Part shown: positions 1 to 7,207 of the stretch, in pieces
Layout: the number at the start of each line of letters is the position of its first letter
Numbering within the stretch: position 1 is the stretch's first letter
Notes under the pieces: generated by a model
What the model saw: the letters and a program-made list of their open reading frames with translations, nothing else
The model's database searches: none
Told to the model about the DNA's origin: nothing
Assembly: GCA_015655145.1 (NCBI GenBank)
Contig: JAATFO010000110.1
Span: 1 to 37,558, forward strand
Direction: 5' to 3'
Length of the DNA stretch: 37,558 nt
Source: Enterobacterales bacterium
GTDB taxonomy: Bacteria; Pseudomonadota; Gammaproteobacteria; Enterobacterales; Enterobacteriaceae
Position numbers and translations under genes: made by a program

Positions 1-1
1 C

Positions 2-211
2 ACCACGAATGCCATCGAGTCGCTGAACAGTGTTATCCGTGCAGCCATCAAAAAGCGAAAGGTGTTCCCGACAGACGACTCGGTGCGAAAAGTGATTTAT
101 CTGGCGATCAAGGATGCTTCAAAGAAATGGAGTATGCCGATCCAAAACGGGCGGCTGGCGATGAGTCGCTTTATTATCGAGTTCGGTGACCGGCTGAGCG
201 ATCACCTCTAA
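2..211 (+). CDS. IS256-family transposase, C-terminal fragment (cut by window edge)
   Basis: The frame is open from base 2 to a TAA at 209-211 and gives 69 residues. It begins TTNAIESLNSVIR, contains KKWSMPIQN and ends in EFGDRLSDHL. These are hallmark segments of the C-terminus of IS256-family (mutator-like, DDE) transposases. The fragment starts just after the region where the last catalytic acidic residue is expected, so catalytic residues cannot be checked. The gene is probably intact to the left, because no frameshift or stop is visible in this part. It would catalyse cut-and-paste or copy-out transposition of the element. Confidence 0.88.
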   Translation, partial: TTNAIESLNSVIRAAIKKRKVFPTDDSVRKVIYLAIKDASKKWSMPIQNGRLAMSRFIIEFGDRLSDHL

Positions 212-217
212 TCGGAT

Positions 218-246
218 GGCAGTTACACAGAATTATTTACAGGCTC
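218..246. repeat. terminal inverted repeat (right end) of the IS
   Basis: The block from GGCAGTTACACAGAATTATT to AGGCTC lies just after the transposase stop. Read inwards on the minus strand it begins GAGCCTGTAAAT, the form seen at ends of IS256-family elements related to IS1414/IS285. The opposite repeat is outside the window, so this rests on position and likeness to known ends. Confidence 0.7.
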
Positions 247-247
247 C

Positions 248-328
248 TGTTTTACTTATTATGTTTGGTTCATCTGAAAGTATTTTATCTGGCTCTATAG
301 GACAACTTTGCGGTGTTGCCGTAGCCAT
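248..328 (-). pseudogene. possible 5' fragment of an ORF interrupted by the IS
   Basis: On the minus strand an ATG at 328 opens a hydrophilic frame of 27 codons, starting MATATPQSCPIEPDK, that runs straight into the IS end at 246-247. It lies downstream of, and in the same direction as, the DUF4225 pseudogene, so it could be the start of a neighbouring gene cut by the insertion. The plus strand also has an open frame here (about 249-392), so neither reading is secure. No family is recognised. An intact copy without the IS in a related strain would settle it. Confidence 0.22.
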
Positions 329-367
329 ATTTGTACAACCACCTGTGCTCGCTTATAAATCATGGCG

Positions 368-1287
368 TTACCGGAGAGCACTCAGGGGCTGACTGCTGCC
401 GTTATCTGTCGTCAAAAGATCAGAAATCACTTTAGCCTTAACGCCATAGCCAACAATTTTCATTGTTAATTTTTGCTGGTTCATCGTTTCTACTTTGCGG
501 TAATAATCTCGTGGAAGCCATCGGAACAAGCGCCATGCCCGGGTTTTCTTGCAAGGCCAAAAATACTATAGACACTGGAAATTAACGCGATCGCGTTATA
601 AAATACCAACCCAGATTCAGGCTTGGAACCCATATACTGAACAACCTCCATAGACCCATCTGCAAATATTCCTTCTGACCTGGATTGCTCACCATAACGA
701 AGATGGCTGGCTTCTTTTGTTATTCCATTTATACCGTCAACAAAAAGTATTATCCCCGCAATGACACCAACAGGTGTCATTGTCGACATCATGATCATTC
801 CGCCGAACAGCGCAGCTCCTGACACCACGATATGAACAGCAGAAATCACATATCCAACAATTTTGTTATTTTCCCGGACAAACTCCACTTTTGCGTAAAG
901 TTTTGCCACCTCCATTCGCAGCATTCAGCCTTGTTCATCAAGGTGTTCTGTCTCTGCCCTCAGATTCCTGATGCATGCCATGCATTCTTCATCAGATTTT
1001 GCCCGTCGGGCGGCGGCGAACGGCTGATCGACGATCTCTTTTATTTCCTGGACAAACTTCATCCGGGTCAAACCATCCCGGAGGTGGAAAACTGACAGCG
1101 TATTTGCGGTATTAATCAGCTTCCTGGCTTCAAGATTCACCATCGTTTCTGCCCAGGCTTTATTCCTTCCGCCTGAATGCACCATATTTAGCAATCCCGC
1201 ATCCACTTCCTGTTCTCCCTGTATTATTTGCTTTGCTGATAAAGCCCTTTTTCTCCAGATGTAGTCCATGCCGGTACCGTGCGGCAT
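368..1287 (-). pseudogene. DUF4225-family protein gene, broken by a TGA and a frameshift
   Basis: The gene reads from ATG at 1287. It shows the family's N-terminal part (GEQEVDAGLLNMVHSGG, then WAETMVNLEARKL), a middle segment with DEECMACIRNL, and a membrane-like segment after ENNKIVGYVISAV. It is interrupted twice. A TGA at 927-925 is followed at once by ATG in the same frame (EQG-stop-MLRMEVAKL). At the GGG on 540-538 one base is missing, so the frame drifts to an early stop at 490. Restoring one G gives KPGAWRLFRWLPRDYYRKV and a further conserved-looking tail to a TAA at 370-368. The repaired protein would have about 306 residues. The function of DUF4225 proteins is unknown to me. The gene lies 57 bases after rraB on the same strand. 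The family call is from memory of conserved blocks. Confidence 0.8.
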
Positions 1288-1344
1288 AGCAAAAACCAGA
1301 TGGGGAAGAGCAAGACGATCTGCATCATTGATGGCGACATCACA

Positions 1345-1767
1345 TCAGTGACGTACGCCATTATCATCGTCATCAACAGGCTCACCGTCAGCATCATCGC
1401 CGTCTTCCGCATCCGGATCTTCGAAATAGGTGCCCCAGCCGTCATAATCGACCTGGTATTGACCGGCCAGATTAACCAGTTGCTCAACCTGCACACTGAT
1501 CAGTTCAGCGTTTAACGCCAGCTCACTGAGGATGTCCACACACATGACTGTCGAGCCGTCTTCCAGTTCCAGCTCTTCAGGTTCGGTGACTTCATAACCC
1601 AGTTTGAATGCTTCAACGGCCGCTTTTTCCAGTGAATCAAAATTGTTGCAGGAAAGATGATGTTCAATGGTGTAGAGCGCATCAGGATCACTGCCATCGT
1701 CCAGCAATTCTTCAATAATCAAGCGTGTCTCTTCACGTTGCTCTTCCAGCAAAGCCTCATATGCCAT
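1345..1767 (-). CDS. rraB: RraB, regulator of RNase E activity B
   Basis: This 140-residue acidic protein matches RraB (YjgD), which binds RNase E and modulates RNA degradosome composition and mRNA turnover in the cytoplasm. Visible signatures are [15 protein letters not shown] near the N-terminus, [16 protein letters not shown], a central [16 protein letters not shown], and a strongly acidic tail ending DNGVRH like the E. coli protein. ATG at 1767 gives the usual length. It is divergent from argI, as in E. coli, with 162 bases between the two starts. The reading frame downstream of its stop stays open into the DUF4225 pseudogene. The E. coli protein ends at the same place, so this stop is genuine. 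Confidence 0.96.
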   Translation of the reverse strand: MAYEALLEEQREETRLIIEELLDDGSDPDALYTIEHHLSCNNFDSLEKAAVEAFKLGYEVTEPEELELEDGSTVMCVDILSELALNAELISVQVEQLVNLAGQYQVDYDGWGTYFEDPDAEDGDDADGEPVDDDDNGVRH

Positions 1768-1861
1768 GATTTATTCCTCAATGATTGGCAATTTATTGCA
1801 TTATTTTCCCACAGCGCCCTTCGCGTCACTAGACAAAATAAAAAGTTTCTTTACATCGGGG

Positions 1862-1890
1862 TTGAAAATGAATATCCATACGTTTAAATT
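1862..1890 (+). promoter_or_regulatory. predicted argI promoter
   Basis: TTGAAA at 1862-1867 and TAAATT at 1885-1890 are separated by 17 bases and lie 40 bases before the argI start. The -10 match is only partial (4 of 6). The promoter overlaps the two ARG boxes, the usual arrangement for ArgR repression. Confidence 0.5.
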
Positions 1891-1905
1891 GAATTTTAAT
1901 TCACT
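1867..1905 (+). promoter_or_regulatory. tandem ARG boxes (ArgR operator) upstream of argI
   Basis: Two 18-bp imperfect palindromes resemble the ArgR consensus (TGAAT...ATTCA). Box 1 is at 1867-1884 (core TGAATATCCAT) and box 2 at 1888-1905 (core TTGAATTTTAATTCA). They are separated by 3 bp, the spacing known for E. coli ArgR hexamer operators. Arginine-bound ArgR is therefore expected to repress argI. Confidence 0.82.
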
Positions 1906-1929
1906 TAAACCGCTAACACGGAGCGTCCT

Positions 1930-2940
1930 ATGCGTCAGTTTTATCAACGTCATTTCCTCAGATTGCTCGATTTCACCCCCGCAGAAATTAATGCCCTGCT
2001 TGCTCTCGCGACTGAATTAAAAATCGCCAAAAAAAATGGTGAGGAAATACAACGCCTGAAAGGCAAGAATATCGCGCTCATCTTCGAAAAAGACTCTACT
2101 CGTACCCGATGCTCTTTCGAAGTTGCCGCGTTCGATCAGGGCGCGAATGTCACCTATCTCGGCGCCAATGGTAGCCAGATTGGGCATAAAGAGTCGATCA
2201 AAGATACTGCTCGCGTGTTAGGGCGCCTGTATGACGGAATTCAGTATCGTGGCCACGGACAGGAGATTGTCGAAACGCTGGCGCAGTACGCCGGCGTGCC
2301 GGTGTGGAATGGCCTGACCAATGAGTTCCATCCCACCCAGTTATTGGCTGATTTGCTCACCATGCAGGAACATCTGCCGCAAAAGTCGCTACGTGACATG
2401 ACCTTCGTTTACGTCGGCGATGCGCGCAATAATATGGGGAACTCGATGCTGGAAGCGGCGGCGCTGGTCGGGCTTGATTTACGTCTGGTCGCCCCGAAGG
2501 GCTGCTGGCCAGATGAAGCACTCGTTGCTGAATGCCGCCAGGCGGCGATCAACACCGGCGGAAAAATCACCCTGACGGAATCGATCAGCGAAGGCGTGAG
2601 AGGCGCTGATTTTATCTATACCGATGTCTGGGTCTCCATGGGTGAAGCGAAATCGGTGTGGCAGGAGCGGATAGCCCTGTTGCGCAATTATCAGGTCAAT
2701 ATGGCCATGCTGGAGCAAACCGGCAACCCTCAGGTGAAATTTCTGCACTGCCTGCCCGCCTTCCATGACGATAAAACGACCCTCGGCCAACAGGTTGCTG
2801 AACAGTATGGTTTGCACGGCGGCATGGAAGTGACGGACGAGGTGTTCGAGTCGCCGCACAGTATCGTATTCGACCAGGCGGAAAACCGTTTACATACCAT
2901 TAAAGCAGTGATGGTTGCCACGCTGGTTAAATTGCCGTAA
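1930..2940 (+). CDS. argI: ornithine carbamoyltransferase
   Basis: This enzyme transfers the carbamoyl group from carbamoyl phosphate to ornithine, giving citrulline in arginine biosynthesis. The protein has 336 residues (E. coli ArgI: 334). The carbamoyl-phosphate loop STRTR is at residues 56-60. The [12 protein letters not shown] segment and the ornithine-binding HCLP at 273-276 are present, as are the conserved segments [12 protein letters not shown] and [10 protein letters not shown]. The start at 1930 ([10 protein letters not shown]) aligns with the family, and the ORF extending further upstream is in another frame. Position beside rraB identifies it as the argI-type paralogue. If the genome has only one such gene, argF would be an equally valid name. 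Two ARG boxes precede it. Confidence 0.97.
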   Translation: MRQFYQRHFLRLLDFTPAEINALLALATELKIAKKNGEEIQRLKGKNIALIFEKDSTRTRCSFEVAAFDQGANVTYLGANGSQIGHKESIKDTARVLGRLYDGIQYRGHGQEIVETLAQYAGVPVWNGLTNEFHPTQLLADLLTMQEHLPQKSLRDMTFVYVGDARNNMGNSMLEAAALVGLDLRLVAPKGCWPDEALVAECRQAAINTGGKITLTESISEGVRGADFIYTDVWVSMGEAKSVWQERIALLRNYQVNMAMLEQTGNPQVKFLHCLPAFHDDKTTLGQQVAEQYGLHGGMEVTDEVFESPHSIVFDQAENRLHTIKAVMVATLVKLP

Positions 2941-2978
2941 AACGGACTAAACACGATTGATACAATCCGGATTTTCAC

Positions 2979-3006
2979 TTGATGCGTTATCTGGATTGCG
3001 TATAAT
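2979..3006 (+). promoter_or_regulatory. pyrLBI promoter
   Basis: TTGATG (2979-2984) and a perfect TATAAT (3001-3006) are 16 bases apart. They lie just before the pyrL Shine-Dalgarno GGGAGG and ATG. In E. coli the corresponding promoter is UTP-sensitive through reiterative transcription. The short initial region here is not obviously identical to the E. coli one. Confidence 0.75.
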
Positions 3007-3031
3007 GCCCGACGATTTGCCGGGAGGAACT

Positions 3032-3136
3032 ATGCCACTGAGCGCCGTTGACATCACCGCTTACCATCGCCTGATTGCTGGCGATGCGCTATTTTCCTTC
3101 CGTTGCATAACTGGTCGAAAAAAAGCCCCTCATTGA
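3032..3136 (+). CDS. pyrL: pyrBI operon leader peptide PyrL
   Basis: This short ORF of 34 codons (MPLSAVDITAYHRL...TGRKKAPH) starts 5 bases after a strong GGGAGG and ends inside the attenuator hairpin. The peptide sequence differs from E. coli PyrL. Its role depends on position: translation of a leader ending within the terminator, with a T-rich RNA polymerase pause region (attttccttc, 3091-3100) upstream. In the known mechanism, low UTP stalls polymerase and lets the ribosome close up and block the terminator. High UTP uncouples the two and transcription stops. The assignment is from architecture, not peptide similarity. Confidence 0.8.
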   Translation: MPLSAVDITAYHRLIAGDALFSFRCITGRKKAPH

Positions 3137-3150
3137 AGGGGCTTTTTTTT
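3117..3150 (+). terminator. pyrBI attenuator (intrinsic terminator)
   Basis: A GC-rich stem AAAGCCCC / GGGGCTTT encloses a short loop containing the pyrL stop codon and is followed by eight Ts. It sits between pyrL and pyrB, as expected for UTP-sensing attenuation of the aspartate transcarbamoylase genes. Confidence 0.92.
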
Positions 3151-3194
3151 CGTCTGTCTGTCAGAGCCCCTTCCGGCGCAGAGGAGAGTAAAAC

Positions 3195-4130
3195 ATGGCC
3201 AATCCGTTATATCATAAGCATGTCATTTCCATTAACGATCTCAATCGTGAAGAACTGGAGTTAGTGCTGAACACGGCAGCCAGTCTGAAAGCCCATCCGC
3301 AACCCGAGCTGCTGAAACATACCGTGATTGCCAGTTGTTTCTTTGAAGCGTCAACACGCACACGCCTGTCATTTGAGACCGCCATGCACCGCCTTGGCGC
3401 CTCAGTGGTCGGTTTTTCCGATAGCAGCAACACCTCACTCGGTAAAAAGGGCGAAACACTGGCCGACACTATTTCGGTTATTAGCACCTATGTCGACGCC
3501 ATTGTTATGCGCCATCCGCAAGAAGGTGCCGCCCGCCTGGCCACTGAGTTTTCCAGCGGGGTGCCCATCCTCAATGCCGGTGACGGCGCAAACCAACACC
3601 CAACACAAACGCTGCTCGACTTGTTTACCATTCAGGAAACCCAGGGCCGCCTGAGCAACCTGAATGTGGCGATGGTCGGCGATTTGAAGTATGGGCGTAC
3701 GGTGCATTCACTGGCACAGGCACTGGCAAAGTTCGACAACAACCGTTTTTTCTTTATTGCCCCGGATGCGCTGGCCATGCCCGGCTACATTACCGATATG
3801 CTCGATGAGCAAGGCATTACCTGGAGCCGTCACGGCAATATTGATGAAGTAGTACCGCACGTTGATATCCTCTATATGACGCGGGTACAAAAAGAACGTC
3901 TTGATCCGTCCGAATATGCCAATGTCAAAGCCCAGTTTATTCTGCGTACCACCGACCTCGGCGGCGCGCGTGATAATATGAAAGTACTCCATCCGCTGCC
4001 GCGCATTGATGAAATCGCTACCGATGTTGATAGCACGCCTTACGCCTGGTATTTCCAGCAAGCGGGCAACGGAATCTACGCGCGCCAGGCACTTATGGCA
4101 CTGGTACTGAACAGCGAACTGGCTCTGTGA
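3195..4130 (+). CDS. pyrB: aspartate carbamoyltransferase, catalytic chain
   Basis: This chain forms N-carbamoyl-L-aspartate from carbamoyl phosphate and aspartate, the committed step of pyrimidine synthesis. At 311 residues it equals E. coli PyrB. The carbamoyl-phosphate loop STRTR is at 53-57, the [10 protein letters not shown] (80s) loop supplies catalytic residues to the neighbouring subunit, and [13 protein letters not shown] and the 230s loop region are present. The start ATG follows GAGGAG with correct spacing. It is followed after 16 bases by pyrI, whose product assembles with it as the allosteric dodecamer. Expression is set by the upstream attenuator. Confidence 0.98.
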   Translation: MANPLYHKHVISINDLNREELELVLNTAASLKAHPQPELLKHTVIASCFFEASTRTRLSFETAMHRLGASVVGFSDSSNTSLGKKGETLADTISVISTYVDAIVMRHPQEGAARLATEFSSGVPILNAGDGANQHPTQTLLDLFTIQETQGRLSNLNVAMVGDLKYGRTVHSLAQALAKFDNNRFFFIAPDALAMPGYITDMLDEQGITWSRHGNIDEVVPHVDILYMTRVQKERLDPSEYANVKAQFILRTTDLGGARDNMKVLHPLPRIDEIATDVDSTPYAWYFQQAGNGIYARQALMALVLNSELAL

Positions 4131-4146
4131 GCAGGAGATAAGCCCT

Positions 4147-4608
4147 ATGCACGATAATAAAATGCAGGTTGAAGCAATCAAACGCGGCACGGTGATTGAC
4201 CATATCCCGGCACAGGTTGGCTTCAAATTACTGTCATTATTTCGCCTGACCGAGACCGAACAGCGGATCACCATCGGCCTGAATCTGCCTTCGGGTGAGC
4301 TGGGGCGAAAAGATTTGATCAAAATTGAGAACACCTTTCTGACCGACGATCAAATCAATCAGTTGGCGGTGTACGCGCCACATGCCACGGTGAACCGCAT
4401 TGATGATTATGAGGTGGTGGGAAAAATTTCACCCACGTTACCAGACCATATCGATCGCGTGTTAACCTGCCCGAACAGCAATTGCATTAGTCACAGTGAA
4501 CCCGTGACCTCCAGTTTCACGGTGAAAAAGCGTCATAACGATGTGCGCCTGAAATGCAAATATTGTGAGAAAGAGTTCGCCCATCATGCAGTGCTGGCGA
4601 ACGGATGA
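4147..4608 (+). CDS. pyrI: aspartate carbamoyltransferase, regulatory chain
   Basis: This is the regulatory subunit that binds CTP/UTP or ATP and tunes PyrB activity. It has 153 residues, the same as E. coli. The N-terminal nucleotide domain includes [15 protein letters not shown] and the GLNLPSG segment. The C-terminal zinc domain holds four cysteines at 108, 113, 137 and 140 in CxxxxC...CxxC spacing, which contact PyrB. It is preceded by AGGAG and co-transcribed with pyrB. Confidence 0.98.
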   Translation: MHDNKMQVEAIKRGTVIDHIPAQVGFKLLSLFRLTETEQRITIGLNLPSGELGRKDLIKIENTFLTDDQINQLAVYAPHATVNRIDDYEVVGKISPTLPDHIDRVLTCPNSNCISHSEPVTSSFTVKKRHNDVRLKCKYCEKEFAHHAVLANG

Positions 4609-4646
4609 CGGCGATACCGCCATCAATGAACATAACAGGAGAATAT

Positions 4647-5033
4647 ATGTCCCGCGAAATCAGTACGGAAAATGCCCCGGCGGCAATTGGCCCCTATGTT
4701 CAGGGTGTTGATCTGGGTAGTCTGATCATCACTTCAGGCCAGATCCCGGTTGATCCCAAAACCGGGCTGATTGCCGAAGCAGTCTCAGCGCAGGCGCGCC
4801 AGTCGCTGGAAAATGTGCAGGCGATTGTCGAAGCGGCTGGTCTGAAAGTCAGCGATATTGTTAAAACTACGGTGTTCGTGAAAGATTTACATGATTTTTC
4901 GACGGTAAATGCCGCCTATGAAGCGTTTTTCCGCGAACATAACGCCCCATTCCCGGCACGTTCCTGTGTTGAAGTGGCGCGTCTGCCGAAAGATGTGAAG
5001 ATTGAGATCGAAGCGATCGCGGTACGTCGCTAA
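4647..5033 (+). CDS. ridA: reactive enamine/imine deaminase RidA
   Basis: RidA hydrolyses reactive 2-aminoacrylate-type intermediates released by PLP enzymes such as threonine dehydratase, protecting PLP-dependent enzymes. The protein has 128 residues. Arg105 and Glu120, the key substrate-binding and water-positioning residues of the family, are in place (PARSCVEVARLP and IEIEAIAV). ATG at 4647 is chosen over an upstream ATG at 4605 because it follows AGGAG at 7 bases and matches family starts. It lies 38 bases after pyrI, as in E. coli, and is probably expressed partly with the pyr operon. Confidence 0.97.
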   Translation: MSREISTENAPAAIGPYVQGVDLGSLIITSGQIPVDPKTGLIAEAVSAQARQSLENVQAIVEAAGLKVSDIVKTTVFVKDLHDFSTVNAAYEAFFREHNAPFPARSCVEVARLPKDVKIEIEAIAVRR

Positions 5034-5365
5034 GCATGTATCGCCTGCCTGGCCATCAATGCCCGCGCCAGGCCGTTCGCTATCTTGCCCTCCAGCACAA
5101 TACAGCCGCCAGTGATGTCCCGCGTGCTGGCACTGGCCCTTCAGCGGCCGATGCCAGCCGCGAGAGTCAACGGCTAGTTTAGCGCTCTCACTGCGCGTTT
5201 CCCCGTACCAGAGAAAGAACGCGCGCTCTTTTTTCAGCGCATTCCGCCACAGATGACATTTCAAAGTGCCGGTAACTGACTAATCTTATGGGTATGCTTT
5301 GCACACAAGTATGATCGGTAAAATGGCGGGCCGTTTGTTGGCCTCCAGAGAATCAGGATTGATCA
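5034..5365. other. gene-free stretch between ridA and treC, possibly decayed DNA
   Basis: These 332 bases hold no convincing gene. On the minus strand a frame ending in TAG at 5032-5030 gives a protein-like stretch (TRDITGGCIVLEGKIANG, then LARALMARQAIHA) but is closed upstream by stops. Another minus frame is open from 5264 but runs antisense into ridA. The two overlap in a way that would fit a frameshifted remnant. In E. coli the genes mgtA, treR and treB lie between ridA and treC, but I do not recognise remains of them here. No clear promoter for treC was found. A weak AGGA precedes its ATG. Confidence 0.45.
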
Positions 5366-7024
5366 ATGAATAAAATTCCACCATGGTGGCAGAATGGCGT
5401 TATCTATCAAATTTATCCCAAGAGTTTTCAGGATACCACCGGCAGCGGCACCGGCGATCTGGCGGGCATCATTCAACGTCTTAACTACCTGAAATTACTG
5501 GGAGTAGATGCCATCTGGCTAACGCCTTTTTATCTTTCTCCTCAGGTTGATAATGGCTATGACGTGGCAAATTATACCGCCATCGATCCCGCCTTTGGTA
5601 CGCTGAACGATTTCGATAATCTGGTTGAACAAGCACATAACCTTGGCCTGCGCATTATCCTTGATATGGTGTTTAATCACTCATCCACGCAACATCACTG
5701 GTTCCATGAAGCGCTGGATCGTGAAAATTCCCACCGAGCCTACTATATCTGGCGCGATGGCTCGCCTGCGGAACCGCCCAACAACTGGCGTTCGAAATTT
5801 GGCGGTTCCGCCTGGCGCTGGCATCCGGAAAGCGCACAGTACTATATGCACTTATGGGCGCCCGAACAGGCTGATCTCAACTGGGAAAATGATGCATTAC
5901 GTGCCGAACTGAAGCAAATCGTCAACTTTTGGGCCGATCGGGGCATTGATGGTTTGCGGCTCGATGTGGTCAACCTGGTGTCAAAAACACCGGATTTTCC
6001 TGACGACCCGCACGGCGACGGTTTACGGCTTTATACCGATGGCCCGCGTATTCACGAATATATGCAGGAGATGAGCCGCGATGTCTTCCGCCCCCGGGCA
6101 TTGATGACCGTGGGCGAGATGTCTTCCGCGACCCTGGAACACTGCCAGCGTTATGGGGCGCTGAGCGGCGAAGAGTTATCCATGGTCTTTAGCTTCGATC
6201 ATGTGGAAGTGGATTTTTATCAGTGACAGAAATGGACCCTGACGCCGCTTGACCTCATCGCGCTAAAAAGCATTTTTGCCCACTGGCAGCAAGGCATGCA
6301 CAACCGCGCATGGAATGCCCTGTTCTGGTGTAATCACGACCAACCGCGCGTAGTTTCACGCTGGGGGGATGAACAGACATTTCGCGTACCCTCGGCGAAA
6401 ATGCTGGCTATGGCACTCCATGGCATGCAAGGCACGCCGTATATCTTCCAGGGGGAAGAGTTGGGGATGACTAACCCGCATTTCGGCCGCATCATTGATT
6501 ATCGGGATATTGAAAGCCACAACATGTATGCCGAGTTGCGTACCCAGGGACGCGACAGTGAAAACCTGTTGGCGATCCTCGCGAGTAAATCGCGTGATAA
6601 TGGCCGCACTCCAATGCAGTGGGACGGCAGTGAAAATGGCGGCTTTACTCATGGCACACCGTGGATTGGCATGAGTGAAAATTATGCCACCATCAATGCC
6701 GAAGCCGCTATCGCCGATCCCGACTCGGTGTTTTACACCTATCAACACTTAATACAACTGCGTAAAACCCATTTGATTTTGACCTGGGGCGATTACCATG
6801 ATCTGCTGCCAGAGCACCCTTCCCTCTGGTGCTATCGCCGCCGCTATGCGGGTGAAAGCCTGGTGGTGGCCGCCAATTTCAGCCATGAAACACACACCTG
6901 GCTGGCGGATGATTTTCACGGCAACTGGCAGGTATTGATGAGCAATTACGCCGACGCGCCTGCGGCACCAGGCAAAACAATGCTCCGCCCATGGGAAGCC
7001 GTGTGGTGGTATCAACGTAGTTAA
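5366..7024 (+). pseudogene. treC: trehalose-6-phosphate hydrolase gene with an in-frame TGA
   Basis: TreC (GH13 family) splits trehalose 6-phosphate into glucose and glucose 6-phosphate. The full frame from 5366 to 7024 has 552 codons before the stop (E. coli TreC: 551 residues). It is uninterrupted except for TGA at 6224-6226, in the segment VEVDFYQ-stop-QKWTL, where E. coli has a glycine. The N-terminal part (286 residues) contains the nucleophile Asp200 (GLRLDVVN) and acid/base Glu251 (TVGEMSSA). The third catalytic Asp (NHD, residue 325) lies beyond the stop, so the truncated product should be inactive. No other lesion is seen, so the mutation looks recent, or TGA is read through, or it is a sequencing error. 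treB and treR are missing from the locus, consistent with a disused pathway. Confidence 0.9.
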
Positions 7025-7098
7025 CACCCCGTGCCCGGTTACCGCCATCAATACCGGGCAACGCGATATCTCACTTTTCGACCCTCCTTCGGCAATCT

Positions 7099-7112
7099 TT
7101 GTTTTACATCAA
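7099..7112 (+). promoter_or_regulatory. FNR-like site upstream of nrdD
   Basis: TTGTTTTACATCAA matches the FNR consensus TTGAT-N4-ATCAA at 9 of 10 defined bases. E. coli nrdDG is activated by FNR under anaerobiosis, so the site fits the gene it precedes. The start of transcription is not clear, so the position relative to it is unknown. Confidence 0.72.
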
Positions 7113-7137
7113 TAAACGCGCAATTAACTCAGGGAAA

Positions 7138-7153
7138 ATACCATATATAGTGT
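7138..7153 (+). promoter_or_regulatory. NrdR box 1 upstream of nrdD
   Basis: The 16-bp element has the palindromic core CcATATATAG and resembles the NrdR consensus (acaCwAtATaTwGtgt), ending GTGT. Its centre is 32 bases from that of box 2, three helical turns, the spacing typical of NrdR pairs. Confidence 0.72.
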
Positions 7154-7169
7154 TTACTATGTCTACATG

Positions 7170-7185
7170 AACCTACATATAGATA
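7170..7185 (+). promoter_or_regulatory. NrdR box 2 upstream of nrdD
   Basis: The 16-bp element with core CTACATATAG is a weaker match to the NrdR consensus. It lies between box 1 and the nrdD ribosome-binding site. Together the two boxes suggest dATP/ATP-dependent repression by NrdR. Confidence 0.62.
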
Positions 7186-7207
7186 ATTGTGATCAAAAAG
7201 GAGAACA

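Larger units (their letters stand above)
1..246 (+). mobile_element. IS256-family insertion sequence, right end only
   Basis: The window opens inside an insertion sequence and shows only its last 246 bases: the 3' end of the transposase gene, a 6-base spacer, and a terminal inverted repeat ending at about 246. The transposase tail is typical of the IS256 family of enterobacterial elements. Elements of this family usually duplicate 8-9 bp of target, so bases 247-255 would be one copy. The partner copy and left end lie outside the window, so the duplication cannot be verified. The exact outer boundary is inferred from the repeat-like sequence. Confidence 0.85.

Noticed and set aside
249-392. 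Plus-strand ORF after the IS (VLLIMFGSSE... to TGA at 390-392) as the tail of a membrane protein
   Set aside because: It overlaps the restored 3' end of the DUF4225 gene, has no recognisable family and competes with an equally open minus-strand frame.
1285-1347. RraB-DUF4225 fusion, since both lie in the same frame separated by a TGA
   Set aside because: RraB ends at the same residues (DxGVRH) in E. coli, so its stop is native. The shared frame is coincidental.
6224-6226. TGA in treC as a selenocysteine codon
   Set aside because: TreC enzymes are not selenoproteins, the position is a glycine in E. coli and no clear SECIS-like hairpin is visible directly after the TGA.
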